A stretch of DNA of 64,000 nucleotides from Lotus japonicus (Eukaryota > Streptophyta > Magnoliopsida > Fabales > Fabaceae), in assembly GCF_012489685.1 (NCBI RefSeq), contig NC_080042.1, forward strand, positions 57,207,069 through 57,271,068. Reading direction: 5' to 3'. The translations under genes were made by a program, and so were the position numbers. Shown here in pieces: positions 1 through 9,938 of the stretch (positions within the stretch are counted from its first letter, which is position 1; each line of letters begins with the position of its first letter). The notes beneath the pieces were generated by a model that was given only the letters and a program-made list of their open reading frames with translations, was not told the DNA's origin and did not search any database.

Positions 1-1310
1 GGGGAAGTGGATTGTTCACTCTGTTTAGGAGCAATTACAAACACTGGAAAGGAAAATTTTTCAAATTGAAAGAAACAGAGCACTGCAAGGATATTTTCTA
101 TTTTGACGATGGCACCCCACGTTTTCCCTTCTATTGAACTGATAAGCCCGAACTTATTTACAAAGTGGTCGAATCCTCATAAACAGCCGATGAGAAATTC
201 GAGGTTGATTTTCTGTCAACTATCCACTTAAATCTCTCTGATTTTTACCTTGCATTTCAAGAAAGAAAACTGGCACAATTTGTTGGTAAAAATCACGAAT
301 TATCCTCCCTCAACTTATAACTTTTCTTCAAAAGAAAATTTTAACATTGATTTGTATTCTGTGATCTTTCAGCCAAGATGTCTCGCCTCTCTAAAGATGA
401 TATCCTCCGCTTTCGCCGGGAACGACAAGCATTGAAGAACAAAGCTACGCCCACCAAAACCTTGACTGAACCTGAAGGAAGCCACTCTGAAACTGAAAAA
501 AAACCCTCCCCCAAAGAGAAAAAGAATGAAGCAGAACATTGAGAAACCTGCAGAAAAAATTGCTATTCAATCTACAATGGGCAGGTTTGTGGCGAAGGGG
601 GGAAATCAACATGGGTCTTCCAGCGCCCCACCCCCTTCTTGGAAATATGAGCTTAAAGAATTCGAAGACATGACTTCAGAGGAGGTCACATCGCTTTGGG
701 ACTCCAGGATTAACTTCAACTCCTTGGTAGACACAAATCTTGTGTTTGAGGTGGACAGAGAGAAGATAAGAAAAATTGGTCTTCAAGAGGCATGTCAAGC
801 TGTCATGACCAAGAGTTTGGAAATCGCTGCGATTTCCAAAATGATAGAGATTGAATCAAACGGTTTTGACGGACTCTCTGCCGCCAAAAAACTTGAAGAT
901 CAGGAGAAAGAGAACACCAAACTGAAATCGGCGATGAAGTTAATGGAAAAGTCTAACAAAGCTAATGAGAAGAAAGCCGCAGACCTGGCTTTAGAACTTG
1001 AAAAATTGAAGAAAACATCCGAAGAGAACCTAGCCTTGATGAAGGCGAAGGAAGAAGAAGCCCAAATTGAAAGAGGAAGCGAGCCTTTTAGCCTCCGAAA
1101 ATGAGAATCTGAAGAAGTCGGTTGCCGACCTCTCTGCAGATACTGCCCCCCTGAAATCCTCTATTCTATCACAACTTGAAGCTGGCTTTGACAAAGCCAA
1201 AAAAACAAATTTTATTCCTCAATCCCAACCTGCCCCTTAAGACTGAAGGCATTGATCCCTATGCCAGGATCGTTGATGGAAAATTGATCATACTCAACTT
1301 TGAAGAAGAA
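1..1310 (+). pseudogene. Antisense coiled-coil ORF of the Tat element, broken
   Basis: The plus-strand frames lie opposite to gag-pol, where Tat elements such as Grande carry an antisense gene. The left part (about 2-180) reads SGLFTLFRSNYKHWKGKFFK, then a tryptophan-rich end in which an expected W codon is TGA. After a probable 87-base intron (286-372) the frame resumes with KMSRLSKDDILRFRRERQ. A one-base shift near 520 leads into 526-1104, a lysine- and glutamate-rich segment predicted to form a coiled coil (about residues 120-180). Further shifts near 1070 and 1210 are needed to reach DPYARIVDGKLIILNFEEEE. The start lies outside the window. The product's function is unknown; similar proteins are annotated only as plant transposon proteins. 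Confidence 0.6.
286..372 (+). other. Probable intron in the antisense ORF
   Basis: The segment starts GTAAAAATC, ends TGATCTTTCAG after a pyrimidine-rich stretch, and is AT-rich. Removing it joins ...LAQFV to AKMSRLSKDD without a stop, whereas reading through meets stops. The splice is inferred from sequence only. Confidence 0.5.
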
Positions 1311-1385
1311 GAAGAATAAGAAGAAGAAGAAGAAGAAGAAAGAGAAGAAGAAGAAGATGAAGAAGAAGAAAGAAATGATGACAAA
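1300..1385. repeat. AAG-rich microsatellite
   Basis: An almost pure run of AAG/GAA triplets at the end of the antisense ORF's acidic tail. It creates open frames on both strands (polylysine and polyphenylalanine) that are artefacts. It probably expanded from the glutamate codons of the ORF. Confidence 0.85.
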
Positions 1386-2459
1386 GGTGCCGATGAAAAC
1401 AACAAAGAGGGCGAAGGAGAAAACTATTAATCCCTTCGCCAAAAATGTAAAAGATGACATTTTGTTTCCCCTTGGTCTTATACCAAGTGGTTGATTTAGT
1501 TTCCTGCTTTCCTGCTTTTCAACTATCCCGCTTTGTTCAAGCTGTATCGCCCCCCTTTTTATATTAATGCAAGCGTATTTATGTTAGAAAATCTTATTGC
1601 TATTCTAAATCGTGACCCAACATCCTTCTTCTTCACTTAATTTCTTCACTTTCCTTTTGTGAAAATCTAACTTAATAACTATTTCACTTTCTTAAACCTT
1701 AAGTAATATATATCGACAACATGAAGAAATGAAAATAATTCACTGCACAAGTACCTTACATCTGGATTCTTTTAATCACAAAGCGCTGGGCTTATCAATT
1801 CTTTTCCCGCAAAGAAAACTTTGATGAATTCTTTTGATTACGAAGCACTGGGCTTATCAACCTTTCGCGAAAACTTTGATGTTTATTTAACAACTATTCT
1901 TTGAATTCATAAGGCCTTTGCATTTTTGAATTGAATCAAAAAGAACTAAATCAGATGTGCAATTTATTCTGATATAGAAGTTTGCTCGCTTGGAGACTTT
2001 GTGCTTAATTTGAACAAGCTTAATCCAGATTAAGGTTGTGCTCATGTATTCGTGGTCAAATGCTCTAGTTTTAAGAGACTTACTCTTTCTCAATTGCCTT
2101 GCGTCGCCCAATTGATAGACCTAAGTGGAAAATTAACTTAAATGCTAAAAAAGCACTCAAGAAACTTTTTAAAGGTTATGCCTCGTTAAAAACTCTCTCG
2201 CTTGGGGTAGAGAAAAAAGTGCATACCTGTTTATTCATTAAAATATAAAGTCATGCCTCGTTAAAAACTCTCCCTACTGGGTAGAGAAAAGAGTGCATGC
2301 TACTAAGTCTTAACAGACAAGCCACATAGTCTTGACACTTGAAGCAAATACAGAAATCACAAAACAAACAAACACAACGTAGTCTTTGAACAGAACCAAA
2401 CCAACTAAAACAAAATAAATCAGAACACAACTTCAACTGTAGTAGTAGCGCAAGTGTTG
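1386..2459. other. Non-coding 3' region of the Tat element with two direct repeats
   Basis: No credible gene. A unit of about 50 bases with the core GCACTGGGCTTATCAA occurs twice (about 1776-1825 and 1829-1878). A second pair (about 2176-2225 and 2252-2300) shares the core TGCCTCGTTAAAAACTCTC followed by GGGTAGAGAAAA. Read on the minus strand this is the GAGAGTTTTTAACGAGGCA box familiar from the region between pol and the 3' LTR of plant retroelements, which supports the element's orientation. Confidence 0.6.
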
Positions 2460-2600
2460 CGCGTTCCATGCCCAGGGAATCCTACGCCCAGATAGCTCCT
2501 CCAAATGGTAAGCCCCATGTCCCAAATCACGCAAAATCCTGTACGGCCCTTCCCAGTTAGGTGTCAGTTTTGAATCAGTTGAACTCTTCGCCAGGGTTTT
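2460..2600 (-). pseudogene. Integrase C-terminal end of the Tat element
   Basis: On the minus strand this reads SKLTPNWEGPYRILRDLG, then a tyrosine-, leucine- and glutamate-containing segment ending in IPWAWNA. This is the typical end of Tat integrases (SPNWEGPY...GAYxLExLxGxxIPxxWNA). It is separated from the integrase core at 3467-4565 by the inverted-repeat element at 2601-3430 and by filler DNA. Confidence 0.8.
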
Positions 2601-3430
2601 AAATTGCGGTTGCGGTGGCAGATGCGGTTGCGGTTGCGGCCGTCGCGGTTGCGGACATTGCAGTCACTACGATGCATATTGCGGCCATTGTGGCGTGAAT
2701 TTATTTTATCTTCGCACAATATGTAGAAAAACACCATAATTATTATCATTATTTATTTTATTATAATATTTAACAAATTATTATTTAATTTGAACATTTT
2801 ACATCATTCTAATTATCATTTTAAATTAGATTTAACAATAGAACAATATAGTGTATACTAGTATAGACACAAGAAGGAAGAGAGGAAGAGAGGGAAGATA
2901 AACAATAGAAAAGAAACAGAACCAGAGAGAAAACAGGGGAAGAGAAAAAATAGGAACTGACTCAAGATACAGTGCAGAGGAGAAAGGCATGGCAACGTAG
3001 GATGAATTTCCTTTCCCTTCTCTTCAAAAACAGATCCGTTCCAACCCCACCAGACTCACCTACGCAATCTTCTGTTCTTTCTCTTTACCTCGCCAATTTC
3101 CCCATAAACGCAATCCTCTTCACCATTATTTTCTCTCATCTTCACTATTGCTTACAGCGGCCACCACATCCCAGCCACCGGAAATGTCGTTCTGAACTCC
3201 AAAAACTTTGTTCCAACCACCGGAAATGTCGATCTAACCAACTGATATGCCGATGCGGTTCTGTTGCGGGGTAAAAGCGGTTCTATTGCGGGGTGTTGCG
3301 GGGTAAAAGCGGTTATGTTGCGGGTTTTGCGGGAGAAATTAAATCTCACCGCAATTGCGGCCCGATGCGGTTGCGGTGAGCTTCGCAACGGCAATATTGC
3401 GGCCGCAACATGTGTTGCGGTCCGCAATTT
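2601..3430. mobile_element. Non-autonomous TIR element with TTGCGG subterminal repeats
   Basis: The ends are the inverted pair AAATTGCGG (2601-2609) and CCGCAATTT (3422-3430). Both subterminal regions are packed with TTGCGG or ATGCGG motifs and their complement, at about 2605-2690 and 3250-3425, while the middle is AT-rich or plain. Arrays like this are typical transposase-binding regions of hAT-like elements. The segment interrupts the integrase of the Tat element. No clean target duplication is visible and no transposase is encoded, so the superfamily is uncertain. Confidence 0.6.
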
Positions 3431-3466
3431 AGAACTGCAGCTTCCCTTAAACTGCAGTATACCAAA

Positions 3467-4565
3467 TCACCCACTGCGTAATACCAAATCACCTACACGC
3501 ATGCTTCTTGGTACCACTCGAGTATTGTAACGCTTTTCTGACCTTTGCTTAACTGCAGCTTCCCTTAAACGAACATCAGCCTTCATTTCCTCTGCCAAAT
3601 TCAAATCCACCAAAATATTCTCCCGATTTTGCTCCCCTTCATACGTTGCCACTCGAAAAGTCATGTCTTGAACTTCCACCGGAATCATTGCATCAACTCC
3701 ATAAGCGAGCTTGAAGGGTGTTTCTCCAGTAGTAGATTGTGGTGTTGTGTTGTAAGCCCAAACTACTGTCATCAACTCATCAGCCCATAAACCTTTTTGC
3801 TTCGCCCAACCTCTTCTTCACACCATTCAAAATTACCTTGTTTGCTGCTTCAACCTGTCCATTAGATTGTGGGTGTTCCACTGAGGCAAACCCCATTTCA
3901 ATTCTCATCTCTGCACAAAAATCTCTGACTTTCCTACTTGTAAACTGTGTTCCATTGTTAGAAACAATTGTTGCTGGCACTCCAAACCTGCAGACTATTT
4001 TCCTCCAATAAAACTTCTTAACCTTCTCAGCTGTAATCTTCGCCATTGACTCTGCTTCAATCCACTTTGTAAAATAATCCACTGCTATCAAAACAAACTT
4101 GACTTGAGCCCCAGCTGGAGTGAATGGTCCCAAAATATCAACACCCCACATTGCAAATGGCCATGAAGAACTCATTGAACTTAGAACTTCTGGAGGTGCC
4201 CTATGAAGATCAGCAAAGACTTGGCACTTCTCACACTTTTTGACATATTCCATACAATCACCCTTTAGAGTTGGCCAATAAAAACCTGCTCTCAGCACTT
4301 TCGAAGCCAAATACCTTCCTCTTATGTGACTTGCACAGACTCCCTCATGTACTTCAAACATAATTCTCTCTGCATCTTCTTTATTGACACATCTCAACAA
4401 AGGAACTCCAATGCCCCTTCTGTAAAGCTGCTCTCCCATCATTGTGTAGTGACTTGCTTCCCGAATCTGATCTTTTGAAAACAAAGCTAGATTTGAGCCC
4501 TTCGCCTCCAAACACATTTGAATTCGATCCATCCAATCCAGAGCCGCTCCGCCCGTTACCATCAC
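3467..4565 (-). pseudogene. Integrase core of the Tat element, active site changed
   Basis: Two frames (4565-3780 and 3775-3467, joined across one shift) give a Ty3/gypsy integrase. The zinc-binding N-terminus has HEGVCASH and CEKCQ. The catalytic core has WGVDILGPF (first aspartate), SNNGTQF where the family has SDNGTQF, and HPQSNGQVEAAN (glutamate). The second catalytic aspartate is therefore asparagine. The second frame continues through WAYNTTPQSTTGETPF to VGDLVLR and then enters filler and the TIR element. The protein would insert element cDNA into the chromosome in an active relative; here it cannot. Confidence 0.88.
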
Positions 4566-4569
4566 AACA

Positions 4570-4833
4570 TCACCTTCATTTACCTGGCTTTTTTGTACTT
4601 GCTAATTTAGATAAGATGTCAGCCCTGATGTTTTCCTCTCTTGGCACATGATTAACCTAAACTCTGTCCATCTATTTCAACAATTCTTGAACCTTCACCA
4701 AATACTTTGCCAACTGAACATCCTTCGCCTGATATTCTCCCTTAATCTGATTTGCCACAAGCTGAGAATCGGTTTTGATCGAAAGATAACGCACATTCAT
4801 CTCTTTGGTCAGCCGCATTCCTGCTATGATTGC
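4570..4833 (-). pseudogene. RNase H, second half, of the Tat element
   Basis: The minus strand reads IIAGMRLTKEMNVRYLSIKT and DSQLVANQIKGEYQAKD, then a region with stops, then HVPREENIRADILSKLAS. This is the C-terminal half of the RNase H that starts in the 7814-9541 block and is split by the Athila-like insertion. The ATTGC at 4829-4833 is the left copy of that insertion's target duplication. Confidence 0.8.
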
Positions 4834-6287
4834 TGATGACCCGGGATTTAGAGCTATTTTCCTAGTTTATTGTCATTTAGTTTAAATATTTTTTAGGATA
4901 TTTTGGTCATTTTAGGACACATTAGAAGTAATTCATGCATTTTAATATTTTAAATATGTTTTAGTTATTTTTATAGTTTATATATTATTTTTATGGATTT
5001 ATTAGGATTATAAGTATTTTTATCATTTATTTATTTTCTGTTATTATCTTCTAATGATTTTATTTTATTTTTATTGTTGTTTTAGGGGAAGATTTGGAAA
5101 AGATAGAGAAAATTCAGAATTAAAAAAAGAATTCTGGAGGTTGGAATTATGGGCCGCGCGAACGCGCTAAATTACCGTGTACTTCTGGTGCGATCGCGCC
5201 ACTTGTCAGCCCACTGGAAAAAGACGCACGAGATTCCGCGCCATTTAGGCTTACAGTGCGTGTAACCGCACCAGATCAACCCCTCAGCTGAAAAGATAAA
5301 AACGAGGTTTTGGTACGGTGCATCGCGCATAGATGATACAGTACACTAGCACCCATGTGCACCACCGGATCAGCATCAGACGACAGGAATAGCGAGGGTG
5401 CATGTTCTTACTGTGCACTCTGCCACACCAGAACGAAACCCCACTAGAACGTGAAAAACGCTATAAATAGCGTTTTAAACCTAATTTTTCACATTCTGAG
5501 CACCTGGAGACGAATTTGAGCAAGCCAAAGACACAATTTTGGTTATTGAGAGTATTTTTTCGGGTTTTCTTGGATCTCTTATGTTTTTCTTCTTAGATTT
5601 TGAATTGTTTCTCATGTCTATGAGGAACTAATTCTTCTTTAGCACCTGGGATGCCTAGTCTTTTTTATCTTATGCTTTGATTTGTACTTTGTTGGTGTGA
5701 TGAATTTATGTTAGAATCTATGAATTCCGTTTCAGTTTTAATTCTATTTGATTGCAAGCAAATACCTTACTAATTTCTGTGAGACTTGAAAGAGTGATTA
5801 GAAATTAGGGATTTAAGGGAAAATAATTTATTAACTTTTCTCTACGACCTTAGGAATGAGGGTAGGAGTTAATAGTGGTGGCCAAAATTATAATTTTATC
5901 TTTAATCTGTTGGTTTAGGTGCTCGTAACACAGACTTAATATTCAAATTAAAAGTCTTTCTTGTTTAAGGAATTAGCAAGTTAAGAACTTAGGCTAGATC
6001 ACCATAGAGAGTAATTTTTATTTCACACAAACACGTTTGATTAGGCATAAGTGATAATTGGCGAAGCTAATCCAGGTGCTATTTTTCTAAATTAAGTTTC
6101 ACAAATTCTATTAGCTTTCTCATATTTCCCTGCAATTGAAAAATTAAATCAAAACCCCCAATCTTATTTTACTTTTCCTTACTAAATCATAGAATTAGTC
6201 TGAATCGATAATTGAACACAATCCCTTGGGTACGATATCTTTTATATTACTACGGGCAAATCTGTATACTTGCAGATTGGCTTATCA
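4834..6287 (+). repeat. 5' LTR of the Athila-like derivative
   Basis: 1454 bases from TGATGACCCGGG to GGCTTATCA. The right edge is fixed by the primer site beginning seven bases later. The first part is very AT-rich; 5145-5420 is GC-rich with CGCG-containing short inverted repeats. CTATAAATAGCG near 5461 is a likely TATA box. Confidence 0.85.
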
Positions 6288-6293
6288 AGTTTT

Positions 6294-6308
6294 TGGCGCC
6301 GTTGCCGG
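6294..6308 (+). other. Primer-binding site, tRNA-Asp type
   Basis: TGGCGCCGTTGCCGG follows the LTR end after a short AT spacer. This is the primer site of Athila elements. Confidence 0.85.
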
Positions 6309-6430
6309 TGATTATTTTTCTTTTATTGATTTAAGCTAGTTTTTATTATTTAGACATTTGCTTTTAATTTATTTTATTCATAAAAAAATTAAAAAAAATT
6401 TTTTTTTGCTTTTAAATTGGTGCTCTTAAT

Positions 6431-7797
6431 TTGTTTGCTTTAGTGTATGCGAGGTACTGTAGAACCAAATTCTCTACTTTTGATTCTAAGATCGAGAAGA
6501 CTGCTCGCAAGAACAGAGCTCAACAAAGAAGAGAAAAAGCAAGAGAAAATGCCGATAGTACCATGGCTGCAGAGTCACTAGCTGAGATGGAGGCAAGACT
6601 CCGTGGTCAATTAACTGCAGAATTTAATGAACGTATGGAAGCTGAACTACATGCTCGTTTGATTCAGAATCAAGAGAATGAGGCTGCATTGGAGGCCGAG
6701 AGATCCCTGAAAGACCTTAATGCACCTCAAATCAGTTTCAGATTTGAGGGAAGCATTGTCAAACCAACAGGCCTACCAAGAGGTTTCAAAATTCCACCAC
6801 ACATAATGCACTCGATAGCACAGAATCAATTCGGAGGAAGCGTACTGGAGGATCCATATGCTCACATGGATCGGTTTACTATGCAGGTGTCCCCCGTGGT
6901 ATCTGAACAAGTAAGTCTGGATGATGTCAGACTAACACTCTTCCCCCACTCTCTGAGGGACGCTGCTGAAGAGTGGTTGAGGGCTCAACCTCAACAGAGT
7001 ATAATTTCTTGGGATGATCTAGCCAAGAAGTTCTCAGAAAAGTTTTTTCCTAGCTCTCGCATGAGGCAACTGAAGCATGACATCAATACTTTCTATCAAA
7101 AGGAATCAGAGAATCTTCATGATGTATGGGAAAGGTTCAAGGGACTTCTTAGAAAGTGTCTAGGCCACAATTTGAAAGAATCAGCACAGGTAGACAGGTT
7201 CTATGCAGCTCTCAACAAAGATACAAGAGTCAAGTTGGACCTTGCGGGCAAGAATGAAGCTTTTGATCATCTGTCAACTAAGGATTCTCTTGAAATCATC
7301 AACAATCTGGCTGAAAGGGAAGCCCACTCTAGCTATGATAGATGCAACAAGAGAAGCGTGAATCAAATTCAGGCATATGACAATGTAATGGCGTCTAACA
7401 AGGCACTGTCAGAGAAGATGGATGTCATGTTCAAGAGGATGGATGATCGCAAGATAAGCACTGAGAATGAGGCAATGGATGAAGAGATCAAGTATATGAG
7501 AAGCATTAGGCATGATCCACCTACTGGTACAGACAACCCCAGTGGGCCAATCATCCTAGTTTGTCTTACAGAAATCAAGATGGATATGCACAACAAGGAA
7601 ATTCTAAGCAGTACTCCAATCCACAAAGGGGCCAATATCAAGATCAGAGGCAACAACCTCAACAGGATCAGAACTCTGGGAAAAGGAGCTTGGAAGACAT
7701 TGTGGGAAAACTAGCTCAGACCACTGAGTCCTTCATGACTGAGAGCAGAAATACCAACAAAAATCATGAGGCTTTCCTCAGGAATTTGGAGAATCAG
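6431..7797 (+). pseudogene. Athila-like gag, truncated
   Basis: A frame of 427 codons (6431-7714) carries the retrotransposon gag core. An N-terminal coiled, charged segment is followed by LTLFPHSLRDAAEEWLRAQP, ISWDDLAKKFSEKFFPSSR and a segment beginning ESENLHDVWERFKGLLRKC. A shift near 7550 moves the reading to the frame with SYRNQDGYAQQ, a glutamine-rich stretch and RNLENQM, where the sequence breaks at the internal deletion. Gag packages element RNA in virus-like particles in the cytoplasm. The first ATG may not be the native start, since Athila gag often begins further downstream. Confidence 0.85.
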
Positions 7798-7813
7798 ATG
7801 GGTCATCAATTGC

Positions 7814-9541
7814 TTCATACTCCGCTTGGTTGTTACTTGCCTTAAAATCGAACTTGAGAGATTGCTCAATAATCACTCCGCCTGGACCTTCCAAAACTAT
7901 GCCAGCTCCACTTCCTTTCACATTTGACGAACCATCAACAGACAAAACCCATTCCACTTCTTCTGATACTCTCTCTTCTGGAGACATCTCATTCACAAAA
8001 TCTATTAAGCCCTGCGCCTTTATCTGTCCATTCTTCTCAAACACTATACCAAATTCTGACAATTCGACAGCCCAAGAAACCATACGCCCTGCTAAATCAG
8101 GCTTTTGCAGTACTTGGCGTAGAGGGAAGTCAGTTTTGACTTTAATTTGAAAACCTTGAAAATAAGGTCTCAACTTTCGGGCGGTGACAATCAAAGCTAG
8201 TGCAGTTTTTTCTATTTTTTGATACCTTGACTCAGCCCCTTGTAAAGCATGGCTCACAAAATATATAATTCTCAACTCATCTTTACACTCTTGCAATAAG
8301 ACAGAACTCACAACATTATCTGATATGGAAATGAAAATTGATAACGGAATACCTGGAATTGGTTTTGACAATATGGGAGGCTTAGCCAGATGCTCCTTTA
8401 AATTTTGGAAAGCCTGCTCGCATTCATCTGTCCATTGAAAATATTTGTTATTCCTCAAGCACTGAAAGAATGGAGCCACCTTACTCCCCGAGCATGGTAA
8501 AAATCGTGACAGAGCCGCAATCCTTCCTGTTAGCTTATGTACTTCTTTCACTGATGTTGGGTTTTGCTTGTCCAGAATTGCCTTGCACTTATCAGGATTA
8601 ACTTCAATTCCTCTTCTAGTAATCATAAAGCCCAAAAATTTTCCACTCTGAATTCCGAAAGAGTATTTTTCCGGATTCAAACGCATGCTATGCTTTCTGA
8701 TTTCCCCAAAAGCTTCGGTTAAATCCAAACAATGACCGCCCATTTCTTCTGATTTAACCACCATATCATCCACGTAAATTTCCATGTTGCGCCCTACCTG
8801 CTTTTCAAAAACCCTGTCCATCAACCTTTGGTAAGTAGCTCCTGCATTTTTTAGCCCAAATGGCATAGTCTGATAGCAATAATTTGCTTGATTTGTCATA
8901 AATGCAGTCTTCTCCTCATCTGGCGCATACATGCGAATTTGATGATAGCCCGAGTACGCGTCCATCAAACTCAGCATTCCAAATCCTGAAGCCCTGTCAA
9001 CCAATTTATCAATGTTTGGTAGCGGATCTGAATCTTTTGGACAATGTTTGTTCAAATCTGTATAATCCGTGCACATTCGTCATTTTCCATTACTCTTCTT
9101 GACCATAACAACATTAGCCAGCCAAGTAGGATACTTCACTTCCCTTATGAAATCTGCATCAATTAATTTATTAGTCTCTTTTTTCACTACAAGTGCCTTT
9201 TCTTCGCCCATCTTACGCTTCAACTGGGCGATTGGCTTCACACCAGGATTCAATGCCAATTTGTGGCAAATGAATTCTGGATCAGTTCCCGGAAGATCCC
9301 GTGCGCTCCAAGCAAATAAGTCCATGTTCTCAGCTAACAGTTGCACTAGTCTGCTTTCCTGGATTGGAGTCAAATTCACCCCGACTTTCAAATTCCTTTC
9401 GCCCATTTTCATTGTCTTTGTTTCCTCTTCTGGAGTCATTTTGAAATCGGAAAAGCCCTCTCTCGGGTCCAAACTGACCTCATCTTGATCAACATCAACC
9501 CCAAAAACTCTATGTCCCTCCTTCACTGCTCTTTTCCCCAT
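7814..9541 (-). pseudogene. Reverse transcriptase and RNase H first half of the Tat element
   Basis: Two open blocks separated by one in-frame stop near 9077, where VVMVKKSNGK is followed by TGA in place of TGG. RT motifs run YPTWLANVVMVKK, MCTDYTDLNKHCPKD, SLMDAYSGYHQI, TMPFGLKNAGATYQRLMD and the catalytic YVDDM. The RNase H-like tail includes VLSVDGSSNVKGSGAG and SNNQAEYEA, where the Athila derivative cuts in. The domain order PR-RT-RH and the motif style match Tat elements. It would copy element RNA into DNA; one stop and the insertions kill it. Confidence 0.9.
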
Positions 9542-9933
9542 GTGACCATACTGCTTGAAACTGTCGGAATATCATTTCCTAACAACCACCTGATCAGCTT
9601 TCAAAGTTCCAACTCCACCTTTATCCAACGGATACTTAACTCTTAAGTGTCTTGTTGAAATAATCGCCCCAAGTTAGTTAAGCGATGGTCTTCCAATAAG
9701 CACATTATATGGCGACGTACATTGTACCACAAGAAACTTAATGGCAAAGGCTTTCTCATTTTTACCTTCACCAAACACGATATTCAGCTCCACATACCCT
9801 CTAACAAATACTTTCTCACCTAAGAAACCAACTAACGCCCCATCATATGGCAATAAATCAGCTTATGTAAGCCCTAGTTTCTCAAATGCATCTCCATGTA
9901 TCAAATCTGCAGAATTCCCCTGATCCAGCAGTA
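9542..9933 (-). pseudogene. Protease region of the Tat element (pol-proximal part)
   Basis: The minus strand reads VLLDQGNSADLI, then LPYDGALVGFLGEKVFVRGY and SPYNVLIGRPSLN, with stop codons near 9861 and further on. The aspartic-protease signature D-(T/S)-G is DQG here, as in several Tat elements. The N-terminal part of the domain (ADYEIERV) lies at 11261-11300, on the far side of the inserted solo LTR. Confidence 0.75.
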
Positions 9934-9938
9934 CCCTC

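Larger units (their letters stand above)
4834..7808 (+). mobile_element. Athila-like gypsy deletion derivative (LTR plus gag)
   Basis: Starts TGATGACCCGGG and ends GGGTCATCA, flanked by the 5-base duplication ATTGC (4829-4833 and 7809-7813) inside the Tat RNase H. It holds a complete left LTR, a tRNA-Asp-type primer site and most of gag. It then jumps straight to the last few bases of the right LTR: CAGATGGGTCATCA against CAGATTGGCTTATCA at the end of the left LTR. Protease, pol and nearly the whole 3' LTR are missing. It needs proteins from relatives and cannot recombine into a solo LTR in the usual way. Confidence 0.85.

Noticed and set aside
1212..1494. Open frames on both strands through the AAG repeat
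   Set aside because: Pure triplet repeat gives polylysine and polyphenylalanine frames; no other coding sign.
3152..3530. Arg/Cys-rich frames on both strands
   Set aside because: They arise from the TTGCGG array of the TIR element; composition, not coding.
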